Assembly (NCBI GenBank): GCA_032622095.1
Contig: CP136069.1
Location: 128,883,123 to 128,947,122, forward strand
Length of the DNA: 64,000 bases
Source of the DNA: Siphonodentalium dalli
Taxonomy: Eukaryota; Mollusca; Scaphopoda; Gadilida; Siphonodentaliidae
Direction: 5' to 3'
Of the stretch, positions 1-11,340 are shown piece after piece. How positions within the stretch are numbered: the first letter of the stretch is position 1; each line of letters opens with the position of its first letter. The position numbers were made by a program, and so were the translations under genes. The notes beneath the pieces were generated by a model, which was given only the letters and a program-made list of their open reading frames with translations, had not been told where the DNA came from and did no database searches.

Positions 1-24
1 AAATCTGACCTAGAATCGGGAATT
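1..24. repeat. Edge fragment of a dispersed repeat
   Basis: The first 24 bases are the same as 31539-31562, which lie near the right end of the inverted-repeat element at 29788-31624. The window therefore probably opens inside or beside another copy of that family. Too little is present to define its boundary. Confidence 0.45.
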
Positions 25-86
25 TTGAGTCTTTGCTAGATATATGGTAAAGCATTATAGAAGGGGCAAGTTCAACTCATATAATA

Positions 87-299
87 CAGTAATGCCCAAA
101 GTAATTGACCACTTAACCACAGCAGAATTATGGGTAATTTTTCAGGATTTAGTCGGAAATATGGCTTGTTGCCATTCATCGGAAAGCTCTCGGTGAGAAC
201 TTTCCGATTAATGGCAACAAGCCATCTTTCCGACTAAATCCTGAAAAATTACCCATAATTCTGCTGTGGTTAAGTGGTCAATTACTTTGGGCATTACTG
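87..299. mobile_element. Palindromic MITE, TA-flanked (Tc1/mariner type), copy 1
   Basis: The left end CAGTAATGCCC and right end GGGCATTACTG are inverted copies, and TA lies on both sides (85-86 and 300-301). The two arms pair over most of the 213 bp, so the unit is a near-complete foldback. No protein is encoded. The TA duplication is what Tc1/mariner transposases make, so it is probably a non-autonomous passenger of such an element. Related copies lie at 753-852, 49435-49580 and 54350-54406. Confidence 0.85.
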
Positions 300-365
300 T
301 ATATGGAACGATAGTTACTATTTTGGAGTAACTGTTGTCGTTTAACTAAGACCCACCTTAAAGTG

Positions 366-723
366 CTGCTGTACACTAAATCCGGCCATTTATGGGACCA
401 TCTAATTTTACAATCAACAGAAAATATACAACAAATGAATGAAGTTGAGCCATGGATTAGGGAAAAATACCCCCATCTGCTCTAGATCTATGGACGATAC
501 AAACAATTAACAAAGCAATTATAGTGAAAATGCGTTTATGACTCGAGTCATAAACCCATTTTCATTATAAATACCATGTTGTTTGTATCGCTCATATAGA
601 GCACATGAGTGTATTTTGCACTAATCCATGGCTAAAAGTCAATCAGTTGTTGCATAATTAGATTGTGTTGAGTATAACAGGATATTGTCCTATAAATAGC
701 CCGATTTAGTGTACAGTAACGGT
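366..723. mobile_element. Symmetric foldback element
   Basis: This is an imperfect palindrome centred on GACTCGAGTC at 540-549. The outer ends share TGTACACTAAATC in inverted orientation, and intermediate blocks such as CCATGGATTAG also pair. The total is about 358 bp with no coding capacity. TTAA-like bases lie near both ends, but no clean target duplication is seen. Confidence 0.7.
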
Positions 724-752
724 TTAAATTGCACACTTTGCACAATTGCACA

Positions 753-852
753 ATCATCGGAAAGCTCTCGCCATATTTCCGACTAAATCCTGAAAAATTA
801 CCCATAATTCTGCTGTGGTTTAATAAGTGGTCAATTACTTTGGGCATTACTG
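753..852. mobile_element. Half copy of the TA MITE
   Basis: This stretch carries the centre and right arm of the family at 87-299 and ends in GGGCATTACTG followed by TA. The left arm is missing. An open frame of about 100 codons across this place on the minus strand is a chance reading of the repeat. Confidence 0.8.
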
Positions 853-954
853 TATCATATTGATGCAACGTGTTAGGGGCCAACATGTAAATTTTCGAGT
901 AGGACTCGGACGATTTTTTTGTCAACTTCAGAGTATAATTCATGTATAATTTAT

Positions 955-1614
955 GTTAGCAATACAAAATGTGAACTTTACAGGGGTTTTTAAGAAATAT
1001 TTATTCTTTCATTAGTCCATCAAACACAAAGTCCATATCTAAGAAACAAATATGAGAATGTGTACTAATTACTGTGACGAATGATGAGCTATAAAAACAA
1101 TATTCGTATTTATCAAGCGCTCTTTGAAAGTTTTACTTGGAACCAGTTGTTTACAAATGATATATTTACTTGCTTAACATGGGTGACTGTGAGCTGGTAG
1201 TTTATGGGTTACATGTGACCAGTGTGGTGTGCTGTGAAATATGATGACATGTTGCCAATACCAGGCTATCACACTGTTGGTAGTAAATATGTCACCACTC
1301 GTGGAATACTCTCTCGTGTGCCAGCTTATAACAATTCCCAGGAGACTGGACATAAGTCATGATAAAGGTGGCCCATCAAATGTCAGTTTCCAGACCGCAT
1401 TACTGAGCAAGTAAATCTACCATTTGTAAACAACTGGTTCTTTTTTCAAAGATCGCTTGATAAATATGAATATTTATTTAGTTCATCATTCTTCACAGTG
1501 TCCAGTACATATTCCCATATTTGTTTCTCAGATGTGGACTTTGTATTCGTTGGACTAATGTAAGAAAAATATTTTTTTTAAACCTCTATTAAATTTCCAT
1601 TTTGTATTTCTAAC
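955..1614. mobile_element. Long-arm inverted-repeat element
   Basis: The left arm (about 955-1180) and right arm (about 1390-1614) are imperfect reverse complements over more than 200 bp. They begin GTTAGCAATACAAAATG and end CATTTTGTATTTCTAAC. A spacer of about 210 bp lies between them. No coding sequence is visible. The pairing seems to run a few bases further out (TTAT/ATAA), so the exact terminus and target duplication are uncertain. Confidence 0.75.
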
Positions 1615-1774
1615 ATAATCCACAAAAAAGTTTACTTTTAAAATGTTGCACCAATGAGCTTGGTTGCTGTGATTACTAATATAGGTGAACAGAATCCTTT
1701 GTTTTGACTCCATCAAATTTGGGGGTAAATGGGCCCACAAAGGCCTTAAGCTTTCCAACTGTTCCCCCCAAAAA

Positions 1775-2420
1775 AGTACCACGGTACAAGCATTGTAATA
1801 CCACAGTATACAACGGTATACCACAGTATACTGCGGTAAATCATAGTACATAGCCCACACATTGGTATACCACGGTGCATGGTTTGGACCTCATGTTTGT
1901 ACCACGGTAAACCATGATACATAGCCAAAAACCTTAGTATACCACGGTCCATGGTCTTGTCTCGGGCGTGTACCATGCATGGTAAACTATGGTACATAGA
2001 TGAAAACCCTTATTATATGTATACCGGCCACGGTGCATTGTCTTATATAGCTCACGCTTGTACTGCGGTAAAGCATAGTACATAGCCAACAACATTGGTA
2101 CACCACGGTACATGGCGCCAAACCATGGTACATAGTAAAAAACACATTGGTATACCACGGTACACATGGTCGTGGTCATCACTCTATAGTACTGAGGTAA
2201 ATCATAATACATATAGCCAAAAACATGCCACGATCCTTGATTTAGACAGCAGGTGTGTACCACGGCAAACCATGGTACATTGCCGATAACCCTAGCTATA
2301 CCATGCATGTACATTATTAGACCCCAAGCGATGACCGTGGTAAATAGAGTGAATAGAGTGAATACATTGGAATAACGTGATACACTGTTTTGAGGTATGG
2401 TGTGAACCAAGGTGTTCACA
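1775..2420. repeat. Degenerate array of TACCACGGTA / ACCATGGTAC palindromes
   Basis: The motif TACCACGGTA and its inverted partner recur many times at intervals of roughly 30-100 bp, joined by stretches such as CATAGCCAAAAACC. The short open frames here are read through the repeat and are not genes. The same vocabulary builds the foldback at 3786-4041, and related GGTAAACC or ACCATGGT arrays occur at 10528-10915 and 44770-45150. Confidence 0.7.
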
Positions 2421-3062
2421 AAACATAGAACTCAGACATAAGACCATAAGAACTTCCATCATGGCTGTAGATAATTAATCATATTCCAATTCTTTCATTG
2501 TATGCATTATATAGTCTTGAAATAAATGCCATTATTAAAACTTAGAACTGTAAATTTGATGATTGGATCACTCGAATTTGCAATGAACATTGGTATGTGT
2601 ACACAATTGGATTGGGTATTTGGATATATTTATGTAACTGGTGTGCAATTGTTACAATAGTAAACTATGGTATTGATGTATACCATTATTGCCGTACATG
2701 TAGTAAACTATGGTGTTTAAACCAAATAAGGTACATTTATCACTCTAATGTCGGTCCATCGATAAAGCATACTTGCTCCCTGGACGAGTCCTAACTATTG
2801 CACTTCGGTTTGGATGATCCTAGCGATTATCCCAAATGTGGATAACTCGACCGCATCATTTATCCGTCGTGGGGTCTGCGTTCGCACTATAGCTAGTTAA
2901 TCCTATAATTAAAATTAAACAAGCAGTCGCAGACGACGGTACCCCCGCCGAATTGTGCAGTTGGGGAAGTGCATTCTCAATAATGTTTGCGTTCTCAGTA
3001 TGTGCTAAACAAGCGGTGGGATTTTGTCAAAGAGCCTGGCGTGCGAACTCATTTTAGGTACT
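2421..3062. other. No gene seen
   Basis: This is AT-rich sequence with a slightly GC-richer patch near 2800-2960. I see no conserved protein, RNA gene or clear repeat boundary. Confidence 0.5.
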
Positions 3063-3690
3063 GACATTTGTGGAAATTAGCCATGCGAACTCGTTCTAGA
3101 TACTGGTCATGTGAACTCATATACCAAAAATCTTTGAAATCCGTTGAGATTTGTGGAAATGAGCCCTGTGACGTCGTCCATTTGCACACAAAAAAATAAA
3201 CAAAGTCCAATAAGTCCGCTTAAAATATCCGGCCGGACCTGGTTTGCGAATTCGTTCTAGATACTGGTCAAGTGAACTCATATACCAAATATCTTTAAAA
3301 TCCGTTGAGATTTGTGGAAATGAGCCCTGTGACGTCGTATATTTACTATTTGGTAAATTCGACAAAAATAATAAACAAAGTCCAATAACTCTGGTAAAAG
3401 TATCCGACCAGACCTGGCTTGCGAACTCGTTCTAGGTAATGGTCAGGTGAATTCATATACAAAATATCTTTGAAATCCGTTGAGATTTATGGAAATGAGC
3501 CCTGTGACGTCGTCTATTTGCTATTTGGTAAATTCGACAAAAATAATAAACAAAGTCCAATAACTCCGGTAAAAATATCCGGCCGGATTTGGCTTGTGAA
3601 CACATTCTAGGTAATGGTCAGGTGAACTCGTGTACCACAAATCTTTGAAATCCGTTTACATTTGTTCAAGGTATGACTCTTACAAATTCG
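3063..3690 (+). repeat. Tandem repeat of about 175 bp with GGACGGACGG end
   Basis: Three to four direct copies start near 3085, 3246, 3421 and 3596 (spacing 161, 175 and 175). Each carries AAATCCGTTGAGATTTGTGG, a CCCTGTGACGTCGT block and TCCGGCCGGA. The array ends in GGACGGACGG. The region that follows (3715-3770) has an AAATTTAAATTT palindrome between GGGGGAT/ATCCCCC blocks. The closing 'accgGACGGACGG' style is shared with 18900-18960, 52600-52640 and 57690. Confidence 0.8.
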
Positions 3691-3785
3691 GGACGGACGG
3701 ACGGAACCCATTCCTATTATATCCCCCGCAAATTTAAATTTAAATTTTCAATTTGGCGGGGGATAATAAATAATTCCAGGACACC

Positions 3786-4041
3786 CCTTATAAAAAGTAC
3801 CACGATAAAAGTACCGCGGTTCTGTACCATTTGGGTTCTGGACCAAATACCACGGTACATTTAGCATGGTTTACCAGGTATCTTTCCCCTGGTTTACCAC
3901 TGTAATTGAACCGTGGTAAACCATGATAAATGTACTGTGGTATTTGGGCCAAATTATGTACTGTGGTATTTGAGCAAAAAAAAACCATGGTACAGCACCG
4001 CGGTAATTTTATCGTGGTTTACAGTGGTACTTTTTATAAGG
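3786..4041. mobile_element. Foldback MITE with TACCACGGTA modules
   Basis: The termini are CCTTATAAAAAGTACCAC and its reverse complement, bounding 256 bp whose halves pair almost throughout. The inside is built from CCACGGTA/TACCGTGG palindromes like those at 1775-2420. No coding capacity is visible. The target duplication is not clear. Confidence 0.7.
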
Positions 4042-5690
4042 ATTGGAAATTTCCAACCTGAGGTTGTTCAAAACTTGTCCAATTGATGGCCATTTTGGTC
4101 AAACAATAAGTAGGAAAATGTGCGACTGTTGGCCTATAAAAACTACACATTTCCAACTATATTACTGTTTGGAAAATCAAACTATGAGAAAAACTAATTT
4201 CAATATATTTCGCCTGTTCACTGATTGACACTAAACTATAATTGATCTGGAAATACATGGGAATATCGCCTTACTATAGAACAATTTACCTGTCATGCCA
4301 ATCACGAACAACAATCCAAATCCTCCAATCAGATTGAAATAATTCCGTGTCATCAACAGGTTAAAGTGCATCATACGGTCAGTTAACGTTTTCGTGTCCT
4401 TGCAAATTTGCCTCTTCAAGCGAAACGATTCATATCACTTTCGACGCATGATTTATAAACACGTTTTACGTGCATTTTCTATATTCCAGTCATCACGTAT
4501 AGGGTCCAGTGAATTGATTGAGTGAACAATCTCGAAAAAGGCCATAGCAATCTCGTGAAAATCGCGAGTCCAACGTGAAGAAAACTGGCGCCAGATATTA
4601 ATTTCTCACATGCATGAATGGTTTCCTTGGTGCTGGTCTTGCAGGTCGTCTGAATTTTACACGTTAACGCCCCTGCCGCTGTAATTCCACGAGTCGAAAT
4701 TTACATAAACGTGACTGGCGGATATATGACGTCATTTCAACCCATTTCATTTACACATTTCTGGTAAAATCCGGATCCGGATTACATTATAGAATCCACC
4801 TGTTCACGAACATAACTAACTGGAGTATACCATGAGACCCAGCCTCAGTCCGCATGTGGTTTATTTAGACACGTGGGAGTTTTAAATTTCCGACCAAAGC
4901 CCAAAAGAACGTTCAACAAGACACACGCGCGCTGTGAAACCTCTCGCCTATGATGTGTAATTACTATCCCGATCACGAGTCGGGATGTCATACATTTTTT
5001 ATCATCACTCTTTGGGACCACATGCCGAGAATCCCGCCGACCGATTGGAACGAGAGCTATCCGTGGTGTATTGAGACTGGTGAGAACTATCTGTGGTGTA
5101 TTGAGACGATTCCTGGAGACAAACGCGCGCTCAATGAACGCTTTAGCGCTATATCGACCGTTGAGTCATTAATATTGTATTACTACTATATACCTGCTAT
5201 CTTTGTGGGGAATACCAGCCTGAGAGTGATTTCTCCGAATAACTGCATGCTATTGCCACGAGTGAATCCCACATTACAAATTTCCACGTGTTGATCCATG
5301 TGGCGGATCCATCTGAGCAATTTTCCGGAAGTTGCTGGGATCCGGTTCAGCCAAAACGTAAAATACCAAATACAGTGTGTGTATATATAGGGAGTATTAG
5401 GGGCGTATATATACATGTAGGGGGTTTTCATTTGTACATGATGGGTATCCACGTCTGAGGTTCTAAATGTACCCCATGGATAACTCCATGTTTAATGATT
5501 ACCTTATCTGACTCGAAATTTCCGATAATGTATATAATACAGAGTTTAGTTTTATATATATAACTTCTAATATTCTCCCTATAATTATCACTAAGAAATC
5601 ATGGATGCAGGATGCTTGCTCTGAGTAGATGGGTTTGGATTGGGTGGGGTGTGTGGAAAGATTGCCCTGTGAGCCTCTCTACAATTAACA
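4042..5690. other. Intergenic or intronic DNA, no gene recognised
   Basis: The start (4045-4120) resembles the 'aggttggaaatttccaac / tgatggccatttttgtcaa' module of the 14.6-15.3 kb tandem repeat. An open frame of 114 codons at 4950-5294 has no recognisable domain and contains an internal duplication (WCIET twice). I do not support it as a gene. Confidence 0.45.
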
Positions 5691-5710
5691 CCTTTGTTTT
5701 AGCATAAAGA

Positions 5711-5791
5711 ATGGACGTCACCGTCGTACCATTCTCAACGACTCGGCCATTTCGCTCGAGCGAAGCGGAAATTGCCCATGAACGTGTCGAG
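5711..5791 (+). CDS. Candidate first coding exon (partial)
   Basis: An ATG in a strong context (A at -3, G at +4) opens 27 codons that end exactly at GAG followed by GTAAAT, a good 5' splice donor. Eight bases before the ATG is CACCTTTGTTTTAG, a good 3' splice acceptor. The peptide begins MDVTVVPFSTTRPF and ends AEIAHERVE. The stretch is CpG-rich and free of recognisable repeat, unlike its surroundings. I do not recognise the family, and I found no second exon. If real, the gene continues to the right across the transposon-rich region or is broken. It could also be a chance match to splice consensus. Confidence 0.35.
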
Positions 5792-5848
5792 GTAAATTGT
5801 TATCACAAAACCTTATATATTTATGTATAAGAAATTAAGTGAGTAATA

Positions 5849-5850
<2 letters not shown>

Positions 5851-5888
<38 letters not shown>
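5851..5888. repeat. (TA)n microsatellite
   Basis: This is an uninterrupted run of about 19 TA units. Confidence 0.95.
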
Positions 5889-5895
<7 letters not shown>

Positions 5896-6151
5896 GCGAC
5901 ACATAGATAATCAACAATCACGAATATTATAAACCGGTTCACACCCCTCGGCCAATCAAATTGCTCCAATTCATGAACAATATTTCTTGTATGAATCTGT
6001 ATTTCAACGGGGCCAAAATACAGACTTGAGCTAAATATCACACATAAATTGACATTAATTGGATAGTAAGCTGAAAGGAGATCGGAGCGATAGGTGTGAA
6101 ATTCTAACAATGCGCCATGATAATGATCGCACCAGTCACTCGGGAAGTTAA

Positions 6152-8551
6152 AGGGGTACTGTACCCAAGATGTTGTTGTTGGTTTCTATAATCCCCGAGT
6201 CGGAGAATAAGGTAACAACATTTCCATTTTTTGAAAGTCTGTTGAGTACGAAGTATTGTTACGGATGGCAAATTTACCGGAATGCAAAAATACAAATTGT
6301 CGTTGTCGAGTAATTTTTGTAAAGTTTTCAACCAAATGAATCAAATAAACATTATATTATATGCTTAGTAGTCCCATATACTCATTTAAGTTAGTGTACC
6401 GTCACTAGTCAATGAGTGGCTTGGGTTTTCTCCCCGTATAAGCATAATGTTTCAAACGATCGTGTGTGCAATTGTTTTCCTAATCCAGTATCCCTCAATT
6501 ATAATTTGATTACGTTTTGTACACGGAAATTAGAATTTTAAGAGACGCCATTTTATGGCTGGAGCCATAAGGTTACACTGGTGTAAATGTTTTCCATAGG
6601 CCTCAGTGCTAACGTTTTAGCGCATAGTGTTGGCAATATAAATGTTGGGTCCAAAATTTTCTTTAAATCTGAAAAATTGACATTTTGGGAAACTTTTTAC
6701 ACAAAAACATCATGTCTGTCTAGCAGGGAATTCGCCTTTAAATCTTATGTTTTCGTAACTAGTGTCAGAATCGCATAAAAAAATACAGTCATATTTTAGA
6801 CCACACCAAAAAATTCAAACTCCACTACAAAGGGTTAATTCCTGTGCCAATGGTTATTTTACCTACGGGAAATCATAGGGAAGAGGTGTGATGATTTTTT
6901 TATGTGAAAAGCACACAAGGCTATTGACCAATCAGGGCCCAGTGTCTTTTTTATTCTCTCCTATATATTCCTCCCGCATCCGCCAGATGTCGCTCGGAAC
7001 CTTATTTACACCAGTGTAACCTAAAGCGATAGCCCGCTTTTTCGCGGAATAATTGTAACTCCCTACATTTCTTCAGAATTGCCCATCAATGGAAAAAATG
7101 TGTTCAAAAACAATATCACTTCTGTGGTTCTTTATTTATCACACACAATTTAACCCCACCCCCTTTAACAAATTATTCATAAAAAAAGCACAATTTTCCA
7201 CCACCAGTCATGTTCAAGCCCCATTTTCATTCAGTTTTAGGGGTCTGGTGTTGCGAACTTGGATCAGCTATGGAAGACTGTACAATATTCTTTCCATGAG
7301 AGAACTTCTGGTGATGTGAGGTCATTGAGTCCAGATCTGATCAGCTGAGCATCAAGGGCATGACTTTATCAGCACATTGAAGAATAAAATATGACATTTT
7401 CAGGTCTGCAAGGGTGATCCAAGATAACTGGATGTGGGTGTATATTGAATTAGTTGAATAAAGATATGCTCTCTTTGAATTGCTGAATCATTTTCTTAAA
7501 TGTGTCCAAGTTTTAGTGCTATTAACCTTCAAATGACCATACCCACCAATGGAAATGACACACTTTTATGATATATATCTGTATATCACTGGCTATAAAA
7601 TCCAAAATACTTGTTAGATTAGGTTCTTATAACAATTGATGTATGTATCGTTGACATGCTCATGTTATGGGTCATTTGCATTATCATGTAACTATTACCA
7701 CCTTGAAAAAATTTGAAAATACCTTGAAAAATTGGCATTTTTTATGAAAAATCTTACTATTTTTTTGGCTGATGTAAGTGAAATAAGACATCAGCAGCAA
7801 GAATAGCCACACCAAGCATGAGGTATTCATTGGACTGAAAGACCAGGCTCTGTAAAATGCATTAAAATGCTTTAAAGTGACTCCCAGGAATCAAAAATGA
7901 TAAAAAGCTATATTTTCCCTTTAGGTTACACTGGTGTAAATGTTTTCCATAGGCCTCAGTGCTAACGTTTTAGCGCATAGTGTTGGCAATATAAATGTTG
8001 GGTCCAAAATTTTCTTTAAATCTGAAAAATTTACATTTTGGGAAACTTTTTACACAAAAAAATCATGTCTGTCTAGCAGGGAATTCGCCTTTAAATCTTA
8101 TGTTTTCGTAACTAGTGTCAGAATCGCATAAAAAAATACAGTCATATTTTAGACCACACCAAAAAATTCAAACTCCACTACAAAGGGTTAATTCCTGTGC
8201 CAATGGTTATTTTACCTACGGGAAATCATAGGGAAGAGGTGTGATGATTTTTTTATGTGAAAAGCACACAAGGCTATTGACCAATCAGGGCCCAGTGTCT
8301 ATTTTATTCTCTCCTATATATTCCTCCCGCATCCGCCAGATGTCGCTCGGAACCTTATTTACACCAGTGTAACCATAAAATCAATTTATATTAAATTATT
8401 AACTTTTAAATTATTAAATTTTAAGATAGCCTACTAACCTGAGCGTTTACAAAATACATCTTCGACTCAAATTACTTATATTTCTATATAGTATCGATAA
8501 TAGATCGTTGTTATCACCGGGAATTTATTGAAAATGGCGTACAGTACCCCT
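6152..8551. mobile_element. TTAA-flanked MITE, copy 1, split by a later insertion
   Basis: TTAA stands at 6148-6151 and 8552-8555. Inside it the ends are AGGGGTACTGTAC and its inverse. The halves (6152-6570 and 8375-8551) line up with the intact copies at 33559-34141 and 55182-55775, which are about 583-594 bp long. This copy was opened in its middle by the 1.8-kb unit at 6571-8374. A TTAA duplication is typical of piggyBac and Kolobok transposases. No transposase is present. Confidence 0.85.
6571..8374. mobile_element. 1.8-kb unit with two 451-bp terminal direct repeats
   Basis: Two direct copies, 6571-7021 and 7924-8374, are equal in length and differ at about three visible positions. Each copy begins GGTTACACTGGTGTAAAT and ends in the inverse, so each has its own inverted ends. 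A 902-bp segment (7022-7923) with no recognisable protein lies between. The whole is flanked by ATAA on both sides (6567-6570 and 8375-8378), so the three parts moved as one unit. It could be a small LTR-like element, although the ends are not TG..CA and I see no primer site. It could also be two MITEs mobilising the DNA between them. Confidence 0.75.
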
Positions 8552-8555
8552 TTAA

Positions 8556-9856
8556 GACACGGATCATTCCATTATTAGCGGACATACCTGTACAGGGGTG
8601 GTCTGCATGGGTGGGGGCCCACCACTTTCGGTTGAATATGTTATGGTTTGTCTGGAGGGGCGGGTGATTGGAAGTAAACTGAACGAGATCCAAACCTGTT
8701 TCGAATGTATAATCCACAATAATCACTTATAATCACAATAATGATCTTTGAATGGTACATTGCGAAAAGTTCACAAACTGTTCACATATACATGCATGTG
8801 CGCGGAAAATACAGGCACTATACACAGGTTTGCTTACGTCTTTTGTTATGAATTCCGGTGATATTTCATCACACAAACTTTATGCAATGTGGAATAGTTT
8901 CACTTCCGAGTCCGAACACAACCGGCACATTGGATCCTGTGTTCTGAACGATAATTCCATTATGGCAACAAGGTGAGAAATAATCTAAACAGCTGAAACA
9001 GTTTATTGTCACAATGAATAATTTGTTTCATCAAGAACCACGTTATCAGTATAAAGCGTTCTCAAATTCGGACACAAAATGGTTTATCAATGCTGATAAA
9101 AATGCAGACGCATGCAAGTGAGCCGATTGTCAACGGACATTTGACTGATTATTCAACAGGAGTTATAGCGAACACCGCAATCCATTGAATTGACTTTTGT
9201 TTCGGTAATCATCGAATATAATGTGACTCAATTGTGTTTGCCTTGGGGTGTGAACCGTTTTATAAATATGTCATAACCCCCTTGGGTGTCTGTACAAGGA
9301 ATACAGACCGCAGCTGCTTCGCAGCGTTGGTCTATATTCCTTGTACAGACACCCAAGGGGGTTATAACCTATACTCATGAATTGAAAAGGTGTTACCTGG
9401 AATAGACATATTAAATACAAATGGGCAAGATAGTGTATACAGCCAGAGCGCGATAATAACAGAGCGGTTATGTTTTTAAATCGATCTATATCCGTTAACA
9501 CAATTATATGCTACTTTTTTGCCCTGCATGGCAGCTACTACGTGATATTTACAGTAGTGATTATCGTATACTGCAGTCATTATTTGACATTTCTGTGTCA
9601 TTTACTTGTCACTGATTGGTCGCCTAACAGGCAGTATTGGTCTGAACTGCAATAATGTGTGCTTCCACCCAAACGATTACAGCGAAAGCGTGGGTATATT
9701 TCGATGTCTCTAATCAAATGCCCCGACATTTCACAATATCAATTAAAGGGTTTTATCACGTTAACGGCATGGGCATAACTAGGTATATGGTTCGATGGGT
9801 TCGGACGAACCCGGCCTGCGTGTGAAGGAATAGCTGTTTACAGTGTCTATACGTAA
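8556..9856. other. No gene; contains a compact hairpin
   Basis: No conserved coding sequence is seen. A near-perfect hairpin of about 94 bp at 9273-9366 has arms beginning ATAACCCCCTTGGGTGTC, with a GCAGCTGC-type inner stem. It probably is a very small foldback element. Confidence 0.55.
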
Positions 9857-10494
9857 AGTCAATTCACACCGGATGCTAGCGCGCGATTTTTACGGCCGTT
9901 TTCTGTCTTCCGTAGCGGTTCAAAGCGCGCGATTTTTGCATTCACATCGAAACGACGGTAGTGTTGGTCACGACGCGACCACAGCAGTGATTTTATGCTT
10001 CGTCGATTTATCGCTTTGTGGCAAACCAGCGAGATATTGTTGGGTTGCTGTCAAATAGGATGTTTATTCGTGCGTGTTTGTCCTATTTTAATGCGACACA
10101 TTCAATTTTGTCGCCGCGATAATAAAGGTGTACGTGATGGGGGACAGGCTGATAACTGAAGTTAAGTTTTGGTCCCAATTCAATTATAATAGGCAGACCA
10201 AACTTGTGAAGTCACCTTGTCCACAATAAAATGAATTGCCACCAACCCCCCCCCCCCCCCCCCCCCCCCCCCCACTGATAAAAAAAGTCACAAACTGGAA
10301 GTATAGAATGAAATTCAATTATACGCAATTGGATTATTTTCCCAACAGTCCAACAATGTAAAGACAAATGGAAGAATATCCGAGACAATTTCGGTGACCC
10401 AAAACGATGCACTGCAAACAATTATATACCCAGACTATCGAGCGCGACGAAGACAGAAAAAGGCTGTAAAAATCGCGCCCGGTATGAATTGACC
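9857..10494. mobile_element. MITE with terminal repeats of about 55 bp
   Basis: The left end (AGTCAATTCACACCGG, then GCGCGATTTTTACGGCC and TTCTGTCTTC) is matched in reverse complement at 10440-10494. The unit is about 640 bp and non-coding. A second partial end (ACAATTCACACCGGGTGCG) follows directly at 10501, suggesting two related elements side by side. The inside contains the poly-C run at 10246-10273. Confidence 0.7.
10246..10273. repeat. Uninterrupted C28 run
   Basis: This is the longest of many G or C homopolymers in the window. Others of 10 or more lie near 10972, 14293, 14333, 15354, 25429, 26821, 34580, 49697, 50342, 58459, 59105, 59848 and 62104. Confidence 0.9.
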
Positions 10495-10527
10495 CTTAAT
10501 AACAATTCACACCGGGTGCGAGCGCTC

Positions 10528-10915
10528 GACAGTGGAATACACCGTACCTTTACTTGAGATTTACAAGGGTATATCCTTTTTTACACGGGATTTACTTGTT
10601 TTTACTAGAGTATAGAGCCATGCATGTAAACCATTATTTTACCAGAGTATAATCTGTTACACCATGTCTCCATTAAAAATTTACTAGAGTATATGTCCTG
10701 TTTCACCAGCATTTTGCGAGAGTAAAGTGTGGTACACGGTGTACACCATGACTTTACTTGGACTTATACGAGGGTATATATGACCTTTTTATGTGGAGTT
10801 TACACGGTTTTACCAGAGTATGTCATTGTTTACTTGACCATATTTTACCAGAATATAGCCATGTAAACCATGGTTTACCTGGCTTTTACCAGCTAGTTTT
10901 AATAAGGTTTATTTA
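10528..10915. repeat. Degenerate TTTACTAGAGTATA / GGTAAACC array
   Basis: About ten diverged repeats of a 'tttac(c/t)agagtata' motif, spaced 30-50 bp, are mixed with palindromes such as CCATGGTTTACC. The region ends AATAAGG, the inverse of the CCTTAT end of the foldback at 3786. This may be a related but decayed element. Confidence 0.6.
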
Positions 10916-11340
10916 AAAATGCATAATCCGAAATAGGGCTCCCAAATTACTATTTCTTTGGCTTCGGGGATGGGGGGGGGGGGTAAAAAGATATTTGAGT
11001 CGAAGAACCCACACATCAGAGCTCAGAGTGATCAGATATCGATTTTTGAAATTGTTATTTGTCAAGCCGACTGTCTCGGACCAAATTGCGGATGAAGATG
11101 GATAACTCTAAAATCAAGTGGCTTTGGGTGTTAGATATTTGACAATCCGGCCAAATTTCGTTGCACAAAATGTAGATAAATAGGACGTTTTGGGCAATTT
11201 TATACTATAGTTGACTGGGTTAGCATTATTTTTGGGCAATTAATCCATTCTGATGACTGAAGTGGCATTTTAAATAATGTTGTTGTTGTTGTTGTTGTTG
11301 GAATCTGATGGTATGTGGACCATCGAATCGGATTGAGTTA
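10916..11340. repeat. Dispersed repeat copy and (GTT)n
   Basis: Sequence at 10920-11060 (a GGGGTAAAAAGATATTTGAGTCGA block, then GAGCTCAGAGTGATCAGATATCG) is found again in reverse complement at 46200-46345 and partly at 14130-14220, so it is a dispersed family. A (TGT)n tract runs over 11278-11300. No coding sequence is visible. Confidence 0.6.

Noticed and set aside
3063-3690. CRISPR array
   Set aside because: The units are direct tandem repeats of about 175 bp without unique spacers, in animal DNA.
4950-5294. 114-codon ORF
   Set aside because: No domain and no splice or promoter support. Its internal duplication looks like drifted repeat DNA.
6571-8374. Standard LTR retrotransposon
   Set aside because: The direct repeats do not start TG or end CA, and no primer-binding site, polypurine tract or gag-pol is visible. 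Kept only as one of two explanations.
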